A stretch of DNA of 42,583 bases from Arthrobacter sp. Bi83 (GTDB taxonomy: Bacteria > Actinomycetota > Actinomycetes > Actinomycetales > Micrococcaceae). Position 1 is the first letter of the stretch. Every line of letters begins with the position of its first letter. The stretch is from assembly GCF_918698095.1 (NCBI RefSeq), contig NZ_CAKKLY010000042.1:1-42583 (forward strand), given 5' to 3'. The notes beneath the pieces are model-generated. The model was not told the origin of the DNA. It made no database searches and worked only from the letters and a program-made list of their open reading frames with translations. Made by a program: the position numbers and the translations under genes. Shown here one piece after another: positions 30,131 to 38,300 of the stretch.

Positions 30131-31686
30131 GCGGCGAGGTCAACGGCCCGGGACGCGATATGCCGGAAGGCGGGGCGCCGAAAGAGAATGCCCTGGGCGG
30201 CGCCCCGGCCGGCGGTCAGGCAACGGCGGCCCATCCGTGGAACCCGCGGCTGGCGCTGCTCGTGGCGGCCACCTTCTTCATGGAGTTCCTGGACGGGACG
30301 GTGCTGACCACAGCAATTCCCAGCATCGCCGACGACTTCAATGTGGCGGCCGCGGGCGTGAACATCACCATGACCGCCTACCTGATGACGGTGGCCATGG
30401 GGATACCGCTCAGCGGCTGGCTCGCGGAACGGCTCGGAGCACGCCGCATCTTCTGCCTGGCCATTGCTCTCTTCACCGTGGCTTCCCTGCTCTGTGCCGC
30501 GAGCCAGGACCTGACCATGCTGACCCTCAGCCGCATTCTGCAAGGGGCCGGCGGGGCCATGATGGTTCCGGTAGGCACTCTCGTGGTGCTCCGCGGCACG
30601 CCCAAGGCCGAGCTGCTGCGTGCCACGGCCTACCTCGTGTGGCCCGGGCTTCTGGCCCCGGTGCTGGCGCCGCTGGTGGGCGGCGCGCTGACGACTTACC
30701 TGTCCTGGCACTGGATTTTCCTGGTCAACCTCCCCCTGGGCGCCGCGGCTTTCCTGGCCGCCCTCCGCCTCGTGCCACCCGTGACCGGCGACCGGACACG
30801 GAGGCTCGACTGGCTGGGACTGGTCCTCACCACAGCCGGAGTGGGGGCGCTGGTGGTTGGCCTGGAGCTCGCCAGCGCCCATCCAGAGGGGCCATGGACG
30901 CTGCTGAGTGTAGGAGCCGGAGCTGTTGCCCTGGCAGCGGCGGCGCTGTGGATGCGCCGGGCTGCCAATCCGCTGTTCGACCTGACCGTATTTTCGACGC
31001 GGACGTTCCGGGCAACTAACACCGGCGGCTTCATCTACCGGCTGACCATCAGCGCCGTGCCCTTCCTCCTTCCGCTGATGTTCCAGGAAGGATTCGGTTG
31101 GAGCCCCCTGCACGCGGGCATCATGGTGGCGGCGGTGTTCATCGGGAACATCGGCATCAAACCCGCCACCACACCGCTGATCAGACGCTTCGGGTTCAAG
31201 TCCGTCCTCGTCTTTGCCTCCCTCGCGTCGGCGTCGACCTTCGCCCTCTGCACCCTGCTCAATCCGGGAACGCCGGAGCCCCTGATATTTGTGCTCCTCG
31301 TTTGCAGCGGGGCGTTCCGGTCGATCGGGTTCTCGGCCTACGCCTCCGTCCAGTACGCAGACATCGTGCCGGGCCAGCTGACCTCGGCCAACGCCTTATC
31401 TGCCACGCTGGTCCAGCTCGCCACCGGAGCGGGCATCGCCGTGGGCGCACTCCTCCTCCGCGTCTTCGACGCCGCTCCGGTTTTGGCCTCCGGATTAGGC
31501 GACGTGCTTGGTGCGGGGCAGGGCGACGGCGGCCTGGCCGCCTACCGCGGGGCCTTCCTGTCCATTGCCCTGCTGATGCTCCTCAGCACGGCCGACAGCC
31601 TGATGCTGCACCGGCATGCCGGGGCCGAGGTCAGCCGGCCTGGGCCAGCGCCAGCGGCAGAACCGCCCCGGCGCCGGCCCGCCTGA
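30127..31686 (+). CDS. MFS drug-type exporter, DHA2-like
   Basis: A 519-residue proton-driven exporter of the major facilitator superfamily, in the cytoplasmic membrane. A disordered N-terminus (1-37) is followed by FMEFLDGTVLTTAIPSIADD, the DHA2 motif D1 region, GWLAERLGARRIFCLAIALF (motif A), SRILQGAGGAMMVPVGTLVV (motif B/C) and WHWIFLVNLPLGAAAFL. About 14 hydrophobic segments can be counted. The start is set by the ATGA overlap with the upstream oxidoreductase. The last 56 bases overlap the 3' end of recQ on the other strand, and the tail (PGPAPAAEPPRRRPA) is low-complexity, as expected of a recently extended end. Substrate unknown. Confidence 0.9.
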   Translation: MSGEVNGPGRDMPEGGAPKENALGGAPAGGQATAAHPWNPRLALLVAATFFMEFLDGTVLTTAIPSIADDFNVAAAGVNITMTAYLMTVAMGIPLSGWLAERLGARRIFCLAIALFTVASLLCAASQDLTMLTLSRILQGAGGAMMVPVGTLVVLRGTPKAELLRATAYLVWPGLLAPVLAPLVGGALTTYLSWHWIFLVNLPLGAAAFLAALRLVPPVTGDRTRRLDWLGLVLTTAGVGALVVGLELASAHPEGPWTLLSVGAGAVALAAAALWMRRAANPLFDLTVFSTRTFRATNTGGFIYRLTISAVPFLLPLMFQEGFGWSPLHAGIMVAAVFIGNIGIKPATTPLIRRFGFKSVLVFASLASASTFALCTLLNPGTPEPLIFVLLVCSGAFRSIGFSAYASVQYADIVPGQLTSANALSATLVQLATGAGIAVGALLLRVFDAAPVLASGLGDVLGAGQGDGGLAAYRGAFLSIALLMLLSTADSLMLHRHAGAEVSRPGPAPAAEPPRRRPA

Positions 31687-33832
31687 GGGCACGGCCGGCA
31701 ACGGTAACGGTCCAGCGGCTGTCAACAAGGTCATCAATGAGCATCACGCTTTGGCCGCCAAGACCGGCCACGGCAGTTCCCAGTTCTGGCCCTACCACCA
31801 GCCGGTCCCACACTCCGGCGAGACGGTAGGCGCTGTTGCCGCCGCGGCCGCCCGTGGGCCCGCCGTGTTCCATCTCCAGCTGGCCCAGATACGGGATGCG
31901 GCCGATGTCGGAGATGCCCCGGGCCAGGGATTCCACGAGGGCCGGCTTGCCGCGCGACGGCATGCTGACGATGGCCGCCGGCCGCCCCGCGCCACTCCAG
32001 CCCGGAACGCGGGAGTCGCCGGCGCCCCATTCGCGCAGCACCTGGACGCAGGCCTGCAGCATGCCGGGATCCACGGCGCGGTCCGGGGCACCGGCGGCGA
32101 AGAGTTCCCGCAGCGCCCCGCCCCAGCCCAGGTCCGTCAGACGGGCAAGCACGCGGCCGTTGGCCAGACTTTCGTCCGGCTTGATCTTTCCTTTGACCGG
32201 CACGCCCAGCCGGTCCATTCCGCTGGGCCATTGCAGCCGCGGCTCCAGCACCATGCCTGCACGGCTCAGCGTCTGCCCGGCCGCCGCCGTGGCCGAGGCT
32301 GCGATGTCTGCCCGGAACCACTGGCCGGCGCAATTGTCGCACCGGCCGCAGGCGTGGGCGGTCTCATCATCCAGCACCGAAGTGATGTATTCCATCCGGC
32401 ACCCGGCCGTATCCTGGTATATGACCATGGAATCCTGCTCGTCCACCCGGGCTTCCGCGATGCGGCGGTAGCGTTCGGCGTCATAGGTCCAGGTCAGTCC
32501 GGTTGACCGCCAGCCGCCACCCACACGCTCCACTGCGCCGTCGACGGCCAGGACCTTGAGCAACAGTTCCAAGGGGGTCCGCCGCAGGTCCACGCGCGCC
32601 TCCAATGCCACCGTGGACACCGCCGTCCCTGCCTCGGCAAGGGCTGTGAGCACGGCGGCGGCCTTCTCCTCCGACGGCATGGAGGCCGTGGCAAAGTACT
32701 GCCAGATGTCCCGGTCCTCCGCCCCGGGGAGCAGCAGGACGTCGGCGTTGGCGGCCCCGCGGCCGGCACGGCCCACCTGCTGGTAGTACGCCACCGGTGA
32801 GGACGGCGCACCGAGGTGCACCACAAAGCCGAGGTCCGGCTTGTCGAAGCCCATGCCCAGCGCGGAGGTGGCCACGAGCGCCTTGACTTCATTGTCCTTG
32901 AGCAGCTGCTCAGCCCGTTCGCGGTCCGCGGGGTCGGTGCGGCCCGTGTATGCCAGCACCTCGTGGCCCGCCTCAGCCAGAAGACGGGCCGTGTCCTCCG
33001 CCGCCGACACCGTCAGGGTGTAGATGATTCCGCTGCCCGGCAGATCCGCCAGGTGCGTCAGCAGCCAGCCGAGCCGTTCACGGGAGTCGGGCAGCGTGAG
33101 CACGCCGAGCCGCAGCGATTCCCTTCCCAGGGCGCCGCGGATGGTGAGCACTGCGTCGCCCAGCTGCTCTTCGATGTCGTGGACCACGCGGGAGTTGGCC
33201 GTGGCGGTCGTGGCCAGGACCGGAACCGTGTCCGGCAGTTGCGTGATGAGGTCAGCGATCCGCCGGTAGTCCGGGCGGAAATCGTGTCCCCAGTCGGAAA
33301 TGCAGTGGGCTTCGTCGATGACCAGGAGTCCGGTGCGGCGGATCAGCTCGGGCAGCTGGTTTTCACGGAACGAGGGATTGGTGAGCCGCTCAGGCGAAAC
33401 CAGCAGGACGTCCACCTGGTCCGCCGCGAGCTGCTCGCGCACAGTGTCCCACTCCAGCTGGTTGGCGGAATTGATGGCCACGGCACGGACACCGGCACGG
33501 GCGGCGGCAGCCACCTGGTCCCTCATCAGCGCCAGAAGTGGCGAAACGATGAGAGTGGGCCCTGCCCCGCGCCGCCTGAGCAGCAATGAGGCCACGAAGT
33601 AAACCGCCGATTTTCCCCAGCCCGTCCTCTGCACCACCAGCGCCCGCCGGCCGCCGTCGACCAGGGCTTCGATCGCCTCAAACTGGCCGTCGTGAAAGTC
33701 GGCGCCGGGGTGGCCGACCAGCTCCCGCAGGACCTCCAAGGCCTGGCCGCGGGTTCCGGAAACTTCCGTGGTAGTGCCGGAAGGAGTGCTTGAGGCGGAC
33801 GGTAGAACTGCAGCGTGCTGGTTATTGGCCAT
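31631..33832 (-). CDS. recQ: RecQ-family DNA helicase with C-terminal phosphoribosyltransferase-like domain
   Basis: A 733-residue superfamily 2 helicase for DNA repair. Helicase motifs in order: GQFEAIEALVDGGRRALVVQ with motif I QRTGWGKSAVYF, motif II DEAHCISDWGHDFRPDYR, motif III ATTATA, and motifs V-VI in ATSALGMGFDKPDLGFVVHL and YYQQVGRAGRG. A zinc-binding part follows, with CRMEYI and HACGRCDNCAG. Motif I has TGWGKS instead of the usual TGGGKS. There is no evident HRDC domain; instead, the C-terminal 200 residues contain GKPALVESLARGISDIGR and end with VMLIDDLVDSRWTVTVAGRA, the PRPP-loop pattern of type I phosphoribosyltransferases. ATG 33832 lies six bases after GATACT. The 3' end overlaps the MFS gene by 56 bases. 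Confidence 0.9.
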   Translation of the reverse strand: MANNQHAAVLPSASSTPSGTTTEVSGTRGQALEVLRELVGHPGADFHDGQFEAIEALVDGGRRALVVQRTGWGKSAVYFVASLLLRRRGAGPTLIVSPLLALMRDQVAAAARAGVRAVAINSANQLEWDTVREQLAADQVDVLLVSPERLTNPSFRENQLPELIRRTGLLVIDEAHCISDWGHDFRPDYRRIADLITQLPDTVPVLATTATANSRVVHDIEEQLGDAVLTIRGALGRESLRLGVLTLPDSRERLGWLLTHLADLPGSGIIYTLTVSAAEDTARLLAEAGHEVLAYTGRTDPADRERAEQLLKDNEVKALVATSALGMGFDKPDLGFVVHLGAPSSPVAYYQQVGRAGRGAANADVLLLPGAEDRDIWQYFATASMPSEEKAAAVLTALAEAGTAVSTVALEARVDLRRTPLELLLKVLAVDGAVERVGGGWRSTGLTWTYDAERYRRIAEARVDEQDSMVIYQDTAGCRMEYITSVLDDETAHACGRCDNCAGQWFRADIAASATAAAGQTLSRAGMVLEPRLQWPSGMDRLGVPVKGKIKPDESLANGRVLARLTDLGWGGALRELFAAGAPDRAVDPGMLQACVQVLREWGAGDSRVPGWSGAGRPAAIVSMPSRGKPALVESLARGISDIGRIPYLGQLEMEHGGPTGGRGGNSAYRLAGVWDRLVVGPELGTAVAGLGGQSVMLIDDLVDSRWTVTVAGRALRRAGAGAVLPLALAQAG

Positions 33833-33838
33833 TGATTC

Positions 33839-33844
33839 AGTATC
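33839..33844 (-). promoter_or_regulatory. -10 box of recQ
   Basis: GATACT on the minus strand, then GAATCA and the ATG at 33832. Confidence 0.4.
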
Positions 33845-33967
33845 CCAGCCGCCTCTGACACTCCAAAGCCCGGCCCTGCCATGTGGACAACGGCACGCAC
33901 TCATGCGGGCGGCAACCCGCCGCCACCTCCGTGACTTCCCCTCCACTGGCCGCTGCGCGCTTCAAAG

Positions 33968-33973
33968 TAAGAT
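33968..33973 (+). promoter_or_regulatory. -10 box of the phosphomannomutase gene
   Basis: TAAGAT, then AAATCCC (seven bases), then GTG 33981. No ribosome-binding site fits in the space. Confidence 0.55.
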
Positions 33974-33980
33974 AAATCCC

Positions 33981-35399
33981 GTGACTAGCAACCAGACCAA
34001 TACTTTTGATCTTTCAGCCTCGTTCAAGGCGTATGACGTCCGCGGCATCGTGGGCGAATCCATCACCGCCGAAATCGTCGAAGCCGTGGGCGCAGCCTTC
34101 GTCGACGTGCTGGAACTCGAAGGCCAGACGGTCCTGGTCGGAGGTGACATGCGCCCCTCCTCCCCCGAATTCAGCAAGGCTTTCGCCAACGGCGCCGCCA
34201 CCCGCGGAGCCAACGTCCAGCTGCTGGACCTGATCTCCACGGACGAGCTCTACTACGCGTGCGGTGCCCTCAACGCCGCCGGCGCCACATTCACCGCCAG
34301 CCACAACCCCGCCGCATACAACGGCATCAAGATGGCCAAGGCCGGCGCCGTGCCCATCTCCTCCGAAACAGGTCTCAAAGAGATCCAGGGCCTCGCGGAG
34401 CAGTACCTCAACGAAGGCTCCGTCCCCGCAGCCGGAACCCGCGGTCAGATCGGCGTCCAGGATGTCCTCAAGGGCTATTCCGAATACCTGCGCAAACTCG
34501 TGGACCTCTCCGGCTCCCGCCCGCTGAAGGTAGTGGTCGATGCGGGCAACGGCATGGCCGGGCTCACCACTCCCGCCGTCCTCGGCGACGCCCTGCTGCC
34601 GAAACTGCCCTTTGACATCATTCCGCTGTACTTCGAGCTGGACGGTTCCTTCCCGAACCACCCGGCCAACCCGCTGGAGCCGGAAAACCTGCGCGATCTT
34701 CAGGCCGCCGTCGTCGAGCACGGGGCAGACATCGGACTGGCTTTCGACGGCGACGCCGACCGCTGCTTCGTCATCGACGAAAACGGCGACGCCGTGTCGC
34801 CGTCGGCCATCACCGGCATGGTGGCCCGCCGCGAGATCGCGCGCGCCAGAGCGCAGGGTGAGGAAACGCCCGCCATCATCCACAACCTGCTGACGTCCCG
34901 GGCAGTGCCCGAGCTCGTGTCCCAGGACGGCGGACGCGCGGTCCGCACCCGCGTAGGCCACTCCTTCATCAAGGCCGTCATGGCGAAGGAAGGCGCAGTC
35001 TTCGGCGGCGAGCACTCCGCACACTTCTACTTCCGCGACTTCTGGAATGCAGATACGGGGATGCTTGCGGCCATGCACGTCCTGGCTGCCCTGGGTGAGC
35101 AGAACGGCCCGCTTTCCGAGCTCGGCCGCGAATACGAGCCTTACGTTTCCTCTGGCGAGATCAACTCGGAGATCGAGGACAAGGCCGGCGCGGTGGAGCG
35201 CGTCCGCGTTGATTTCTCCGGCGAAGACGTCACCGTCGACAATCTCGACGGCAGCACGTTCACGGCCGCTGACGGCAGCTACTGGTTCAACCTTCGCCCT
35301 TCCAACACTGAGCCGTACCTGCGCCTGAACGCCGAAGCCACAGACCAGGCCACCATGGAGCGCGTCCGAGACCGCGTACTGGCCCTTGTCCGGAGCTAG
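33981..35399 (+). CDS. manB: Phosphomannomutase / phosphoglucomutase
   Basis: Interconverts mannose-1- and mannose-6-phosphate (and possibly the glucose pair), supplying GDP-mannose for glycans. The 472-residue protein has all alpha-D-phosphohexomutase landmarks: FKAYDVRGIVGESITAE, the phosphoserine loop TASHNPAAYNGIK, the metal loop LAFDGDADRCFV, the sugar-binding loop GGEHSAHFYFRDF, and the phosphate-binding loop NLRPSNTEPYLRLN. GTG 33981 gives the N-terminus MTSNQTNTFDLSASF and sits seven bases after TAAGAT; the frame is open further upstream to 33768, but that part is antisense to recQ and not coding. GEHS here is the motif usual in mannose-active members. The gene at 35401 follows with no gap. 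Confidence 0.95.
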   Translation: MTSNQTNTFDLSASFKAYDVRGIVGESITAEIVEAVGAAFVDVLELEGQTVLVGGDMRPSSPEFSKAFANGAATRGANVQLLDLISTDELYYACGALNAAGATFTASHNPAAYNGIKMAKAGAVPISSETGLKEIQGLAEQYLNEGSVPAAGTRGQIGVQDVLKGYSEYLRKLVDLSGSRPLKVVVDAGNGMAGLTTPAVLGDALLPKLPFDIIPLYFELDGSFPNHPANPLEPENLRDLQAAVVEHGADIGLAFDGDADRCFVIDENGDAVSPSAITGMVARREIARARAQGEETPAIIHNLLTSRAVPELVSQDGGRAVRTRVGHSFIKAVMAKEGAVFGGEHSAHFYFRDFWNADTGMLAAMHVLAALGEQNGPLSELGREYEPYVSSGEINSEIEDKAGAVERVRVDFSGEDVTVDNLDGSTFTAADGSYWFNLRPSNTEPYLRLNAEATDQATMERVRDRVLALVRS

Positions 35400-35400
35400 G

Positions 35401-35892
35401 ATGGAGGAAGTGGCAGAGCCCGAATCGTCTCAGCCGGCACCGTCGTGGCGGACGTCCGTTCCCGAGGCCACCGCCACGGACCTGGAAAACCTGCTGGGCA
35501 CCGGCATGGGAGCCGCGCAGGAGCAACTTGAGCGCAACGGCGGCTTCATGCCCTTCGCGCTCGTGGTGGAGAACGACGGCGAGGTCCGCCTCGTGGCGGT
35601 CTCCCCGGCGGATGCCGAATCCGGCTCCGGAGACGAGTTCAATGCCGACGCGATGATCAGCGACATCACTGCGCTGCTGCGCCAGAACCGCGACGACTTC
35701 CGGGCTGCCGCTATCGTCTGCGACATCACTCTGCTCGAGGAAGACTCTGACGCCATCCACGTGGCAACAGAACACCGTGATGGGGCTGTGTTTGCGGCCG
35801 TCCTGCCGTATGCGGCAAGCCCGGCCACGCGTGAGTGGGAGTTTGGCGAACTCGCGGCGGACACGAATGAACCCGCCATCTGGGTGGACTAG
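35401..35892 (+). CDS. Conserved hypothetical protein in the manB transcript
   Basis: A 163-residue soluble acidic protein. Readable segments are ATDLENLLGTGMGAAQEQLE, RNGGFMPFALVVENDGEVRL, DEFNADAMISDITALLRQNR, FRAAAIVCDITLLEEDSDAI and HVATEHRDGAVFAAVLPYAA, an alternating alpha/beta pattern that suggests one compact domain. I do not recognise a named family. The ATG comes two bases after the manB stop, with GGAG six bases upstream of it inside manB, so the pair is translationally coupled. A GTG nine bases later is a weaker alternative. The link to mannose metabolism is only positional. Confidence 0.75.
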   Translation: MEEVAEPESSQPAPSWRTSVPEATATDLENLLGTGMGAAQEQLERNGGFMPFALVVENDGEVRLVAVSPADAESGSGDEFNADAMISDITALLRQNRDDFRAAAIVCDITLLEEDSDAIHVATEHRDGAVFAAVLPYAASPATREWEFGELAADTNEPAIWVD

Positions 35893-35928
35893 ACCGGGTA
35901 TGAGCAGCTGTCATTTGCACAGTGTCCC

Positions 35929-35934
35929 TAGGCT
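35929..35934 (+). promoter_or_regulatory. -10 box of nsrR
   Basis: TAGGCT, then GGACTC, then ATG 35941. Confidence 0.5.
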
Positions 35935-35940
35935 GGACTC

Positions 35941-36390
35941 ATGAAAATCAACGCCTTCGCGGATGTGAGCCTGCGCGCCCTCATGGTGCTCGCGGCTGCG
36001 CCGGACGGCGACCTTCTCACGACCCAGAGCGTGGCAGACGCGGTCGGCACGCCGTACAACCATGTCAGCAAGGCCATGGCCAGGCTGCGGGTTCTGGGCC
36101 TGATCGACGTTGAACGCGGCCGCAACGGCGGGTCGAGGCTCAGTGCAGCCGGCCGCCGCGTCTCCGTGGGACAGGTTCTCAGGCAGCTCGATACCCGCGA
36201 AGATCCTGCCGACTGCATCGGGCCGGGCGGCAACTGCCCGCTGATCAACGAGTGCCGGCTTCGGGCCGCCTTGGCCCGTGCCCGCGAGGCGTTTTACCGG
36301 GAGCTCGACGACGTTGTGGTGGCCGATCTTCCCGGAACGCGCCAGATGGCGCCCGTGTTCCAGATGATAGGCCTGCGCCCCGGCGTCTGA
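35941..36390 (+). CDS. nsrR: Rrf2-family nitric-oxide-sensing repressor NsrR
   Basis: A 149-residue iron-sulfur repressor that senses nitric oxide. The winged helix covers MKINAFADVSLRALMVLAAA, VADAVGTPYNHVSKAMARLR (recognition helix) and GLIDVERGRNGGSRLS (wing). Three cysteines, Cys92, Cys99 and Cys105 in DCIGPGGNCPLINECRL, are spaced as in actinobacterial NsrR, where they hold a [4Fe-4S] cluster destroyed by NO. The gene directly precedes hmp, its typical target, with palindromes in the 118-base gap. ATG 35941 lies six bases after TAGGCT, so its own transcript is probably leaderless. Confidence 0.92.
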   Translation: MKINAFADVSLRALMVLAAAPDGDLLTTQSVADAVGTPYNHVSKAMARLRVLGLIDVERGRNGGSRLSAAGRRVSVGQVLRQLDTREDPADCIGPGGNCPLINECRLRAALARAREAFYRELDDVVVADLPGTRQMAPVFQMIGLRPGV

Positions 36391-36406
36391 CCGATTTGGC
36401 ATTGAT

Positions 36407-36423
36407 TTCTACAGGGTGTAGAA
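36407..36423. promoter_or_regulatory. Perfect 17-bp palindrome between nsrR and hmp
   Basis: TTCTACA-GGG-TGTAGAA, seven-base arms around three bases. It overlaps the -35 region of a possible hmp promoter (TTGATT at 36402, TAGGTA at 36426). It may be an operator; it lacks a T-run and is poorly placed as the nsrR terminator. Confidence 0.5.
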
Positions 36424-36437
36424 CTTAGGTATAAATA

Positions 36438-36456
36438 CTTGTATTTCCAATACGAA
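36438..36456. promoter_or_regulatory. Likely NsrR operator of hmp
   Basis: CTT-GTATT-TCC-AATAC-GAA, with a perfect GTATT...AATAC core (36441-36453). It resembles the AT-rich ATTT-centred dyads known for NsrR. A further dyad, GTATAAATAC (36429-36438), abuts it. Confidence 0.6.
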
Positions 36457-36508
36457 TATTTTATCGCGGTCCGGACCAAGACCCCGGCCCACTACCTCAG
36501 GAGTACAC

Positions 36509-37669
36509 ATGCTCTCGGACAAATCCCGCCCTGTCATCGAGGCCACGCTTCCGCTGGTCGGCTCCCGGATCGGCGAAATTACGCCGAAGTTCTACGCGCG
36601 GCTTTTTGCGGCACACCCCGAACTCCTTGATGGCCTGTTCAGCCGTTCCAACCAGCGCTCCGGCGACCAGCAGCAGGCCCTGGCCGGAAGCATCGCGGCC
36701 TTCGCCACCCATCTTGTAAGCAACCCCGGAACCTTGCCGGAGACCGTGCTGTCCCGCATCGCCCACCGCCACGCCTCGCTGGGCATCACCGAACCGCAGT
36801 ACAAGGTGGTCTACGAGCACCTGTTCGCGGCCATAGCCGAAGATCTCGCCGAAGTCATCACCCCCGAGATCGCCGAGGCCTGGACCGAGGTCTACTGGCT
36901 CATGGCGGACGCTCTCATCAAGCTCGAAAAGGGCCTCTACGCTGCCCAGGCCAACGGCAAGATGTGGAGCCCGTGGCGGGTAGCGGCCAAGTCCCCTGCG
37001 GGAACCGGCGCCATGACCTTCACCCTTGAGCCGGCGGACGACACCCCGGTCACCCCGGCTCTTCCTGGCCAATATGTCAGCGTGAAGGTCGAGCTCCCCG
37101 ACGGCCTGCGCCAGGTCCGCCAGTACTCGCTCTCCGGCGATGCCGGCACCAGCCGCTCCTTCACCACCAAGCTGGACGACGGCGGTGAGGTCTCCCCCGT
37201 CCTGCACAACAGCGTGGAGGTAGGCAACATCCTGGAGATCTCCAACCCCTACGGCGAAATCACGCTCAAGGACGGCGACGGACCGGTCGTGCTGGCCTCG
37301 GCAGGCATCGGCTGCACGCCCACGGCGTCCATCCTTCGGTCCCTGGCAGAGTCGGGTTCCGACCGGGAGGTGCTGGTGCTGCACGCCGAAAGCACTCTGG
37401 AGAGCTGGGCACTGCGGGGGCAGATGACCGATGACGTCAAACGCCTCGAGGGCGCCAACCTCCAGCTCTGGCTCGAGCAGCCGGAGGCCGGAGCCAAAGC
37501 CGGATTCATGTCCCTGCGCGAAGTGGATCTCCCGGCCGACGCCTCGCTGTACCTCTGCGGTCCGCTTCCGTTCATGAAGCACATCCGCAACGAGGCCATC
37601 AACGCCGGCATCCCCGCCACGAAGATTCACTACGAGGTCTTCGGCCCGGACATCTGGCTGGCCAGCTAG
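36509..37669 (+). CDS. hmp: Flavohemoprotein nitric oxide dioxygenase
   Basis: Converts NO and O2 to nitrate using NAD(P)H, protecting the cytosol from nitrosative stress. The 386-residue protein has the globin domain (1-138) with KFYARLF (B10 Tyr29), SNQRSGDQQQAL (E7 Gln) and the proximal haem ligand in IAHRHASLGI (His88). The FAD domain follows with GQYVSVKVELP and RQYSLSGD (RxYS motif), and the NAD domain with LASAGIGCTPTASILRSLAE, HAESTLESWALRGQM and the tail YEVFGPDIW. ATG 36509 is preceded by AGGAG. Expression should be repressed by the upstream NsrR through the palindromes in the gap and induced by NO. All key residues are present. Confidence 0.96.
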   Translation: MLSDKSRPVIEATLPLVGSRIGEITPKFYARLFAAHPELLDGLFSRSNQRSGDQQQALAGSIAAFATHLVSNPGTLPETVLSRIAHRHASLGITEPQYKVVYEHLFAAIAEDLAEVITPEIAEAWTEVYWLMADALIKLEKGLYAAQANGKMWSPWRVAAKSPAGTGAMTFTLEPADDTPVTPALPGQYVSVKVELPDGLRQVRQYSLSGDAGTSRSFTTKLDDGGEVSPVLHNSVEVGNILEISNPYGEITLKDGDGPVVLASAGIGCTPTASILRSLAESGSDREVLVLHAESTLESWALRGQMTDDVKRLEGANLQLWLEQPEAGAKAGFMSLREVDLPADASLYLCGPLPFMKHIRNEAINAGIPATKIHYEVFGPDIWLAS

Positions 37670-37678
37670 CCGCAGACT

Positions 37679-38299
37679 TCAGCGGACTGCCGGTGCCCCT
37701 GGCGGGCTGACCCCCAGCAACGGCAGCATCACCTCGTCCACCACCTGCACCAGGTAATCGTCCTCGATGGGCGCGGCCGAGAAGATGAATCTCTGCCGCA
37801 GCAAGGCGGGGCCCGCCTCGATTTTGCAAGCCGTGGCCAGGGCGGGGTCGCATTCGCCGCGGGCCACGGCTTGCTCGATGATGGCGCGAATGACCTTGAC
37901 GACGTTGCCCCGCGCGTACTCGTGGATTTCCGCGGCCACTGCCGGGTTCTGAAGCGCCTCGCCCAGCAGCCCGCGCATGGCCTGCCCCACCACTCCTTGC
38001 AGTTGCTGCGCCACGTGCCGCAGGACTGCCAAGGCATCTCCGCGCAGGCTTCCGGTGTCGGGGGCGGACGCGGGGCTGGGCATCGCATCGTAGGCTGCCT
38101 CTAGTACCAAAGCTGCCCGTCCGGGCCACCGCCTGTAGAGCGAGGCCTTACTGGCCCGGGCGCGCTCGGCAACGCTGTCCATGGTCAGCGCGGCATAACC
38201 GGATTCGGCAATCTCTGCCCGAACCGCTTCGAAGATGGCGCTGTTCAGGGCAGCTCCGCGGCGGCGCGGCAGCTTGCGGTGGTCCTGCAGCTTCGGCAT
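37679..38299 (-). CDS. TetR family regulator of the efflux / dikinase operon
   Basis: A 206-residue repressor. The N-terminal helix-turn-helix reads AIFEAVRAEIAESGYAALTM, DSVAERARASKASLYRRWPG then RAALVLEAAYD, the standard TetR_N layout. The ligand domain (80-200) contains VVGQAMRGLLGEALQNPAVA, EYARGNVVKVIRAIIEQAVA and FIFSAAPIEDDYLVQVVDEV. The ATG at 38299 comes one base after the stop of the dikinase gene (TGAGATG), so this is the last gene of a three-gene operon. The probable binding site is the perfect palindrome TTAGAGAAC-CACTA-GTTCTCTAA at 42485, in the operon promoter. The inducer is presumably a compound handled by the exporter and the dikinase; this is inference. Confidence 0.88.
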   Translation of the reverse strand: MPKLQDHRKLPRRRGAALNSAIFEAVRAEIAESGYAALTMDSVAERARASKASLYRRWPGRAALVLEAAYDAMPSPASAPDTGSLRGDALAVLRHVAQQLQGVVGQAMRGLLGEALQNPAVAAEIHEYARGNVVKVIRAIIEQAVARGECDPALATACKIEAGPALLRQRFIFSAAPIEDDYLVQVVDEVMLPLLGVSPPGAPAVR

Positions 38300-38300
38300 C

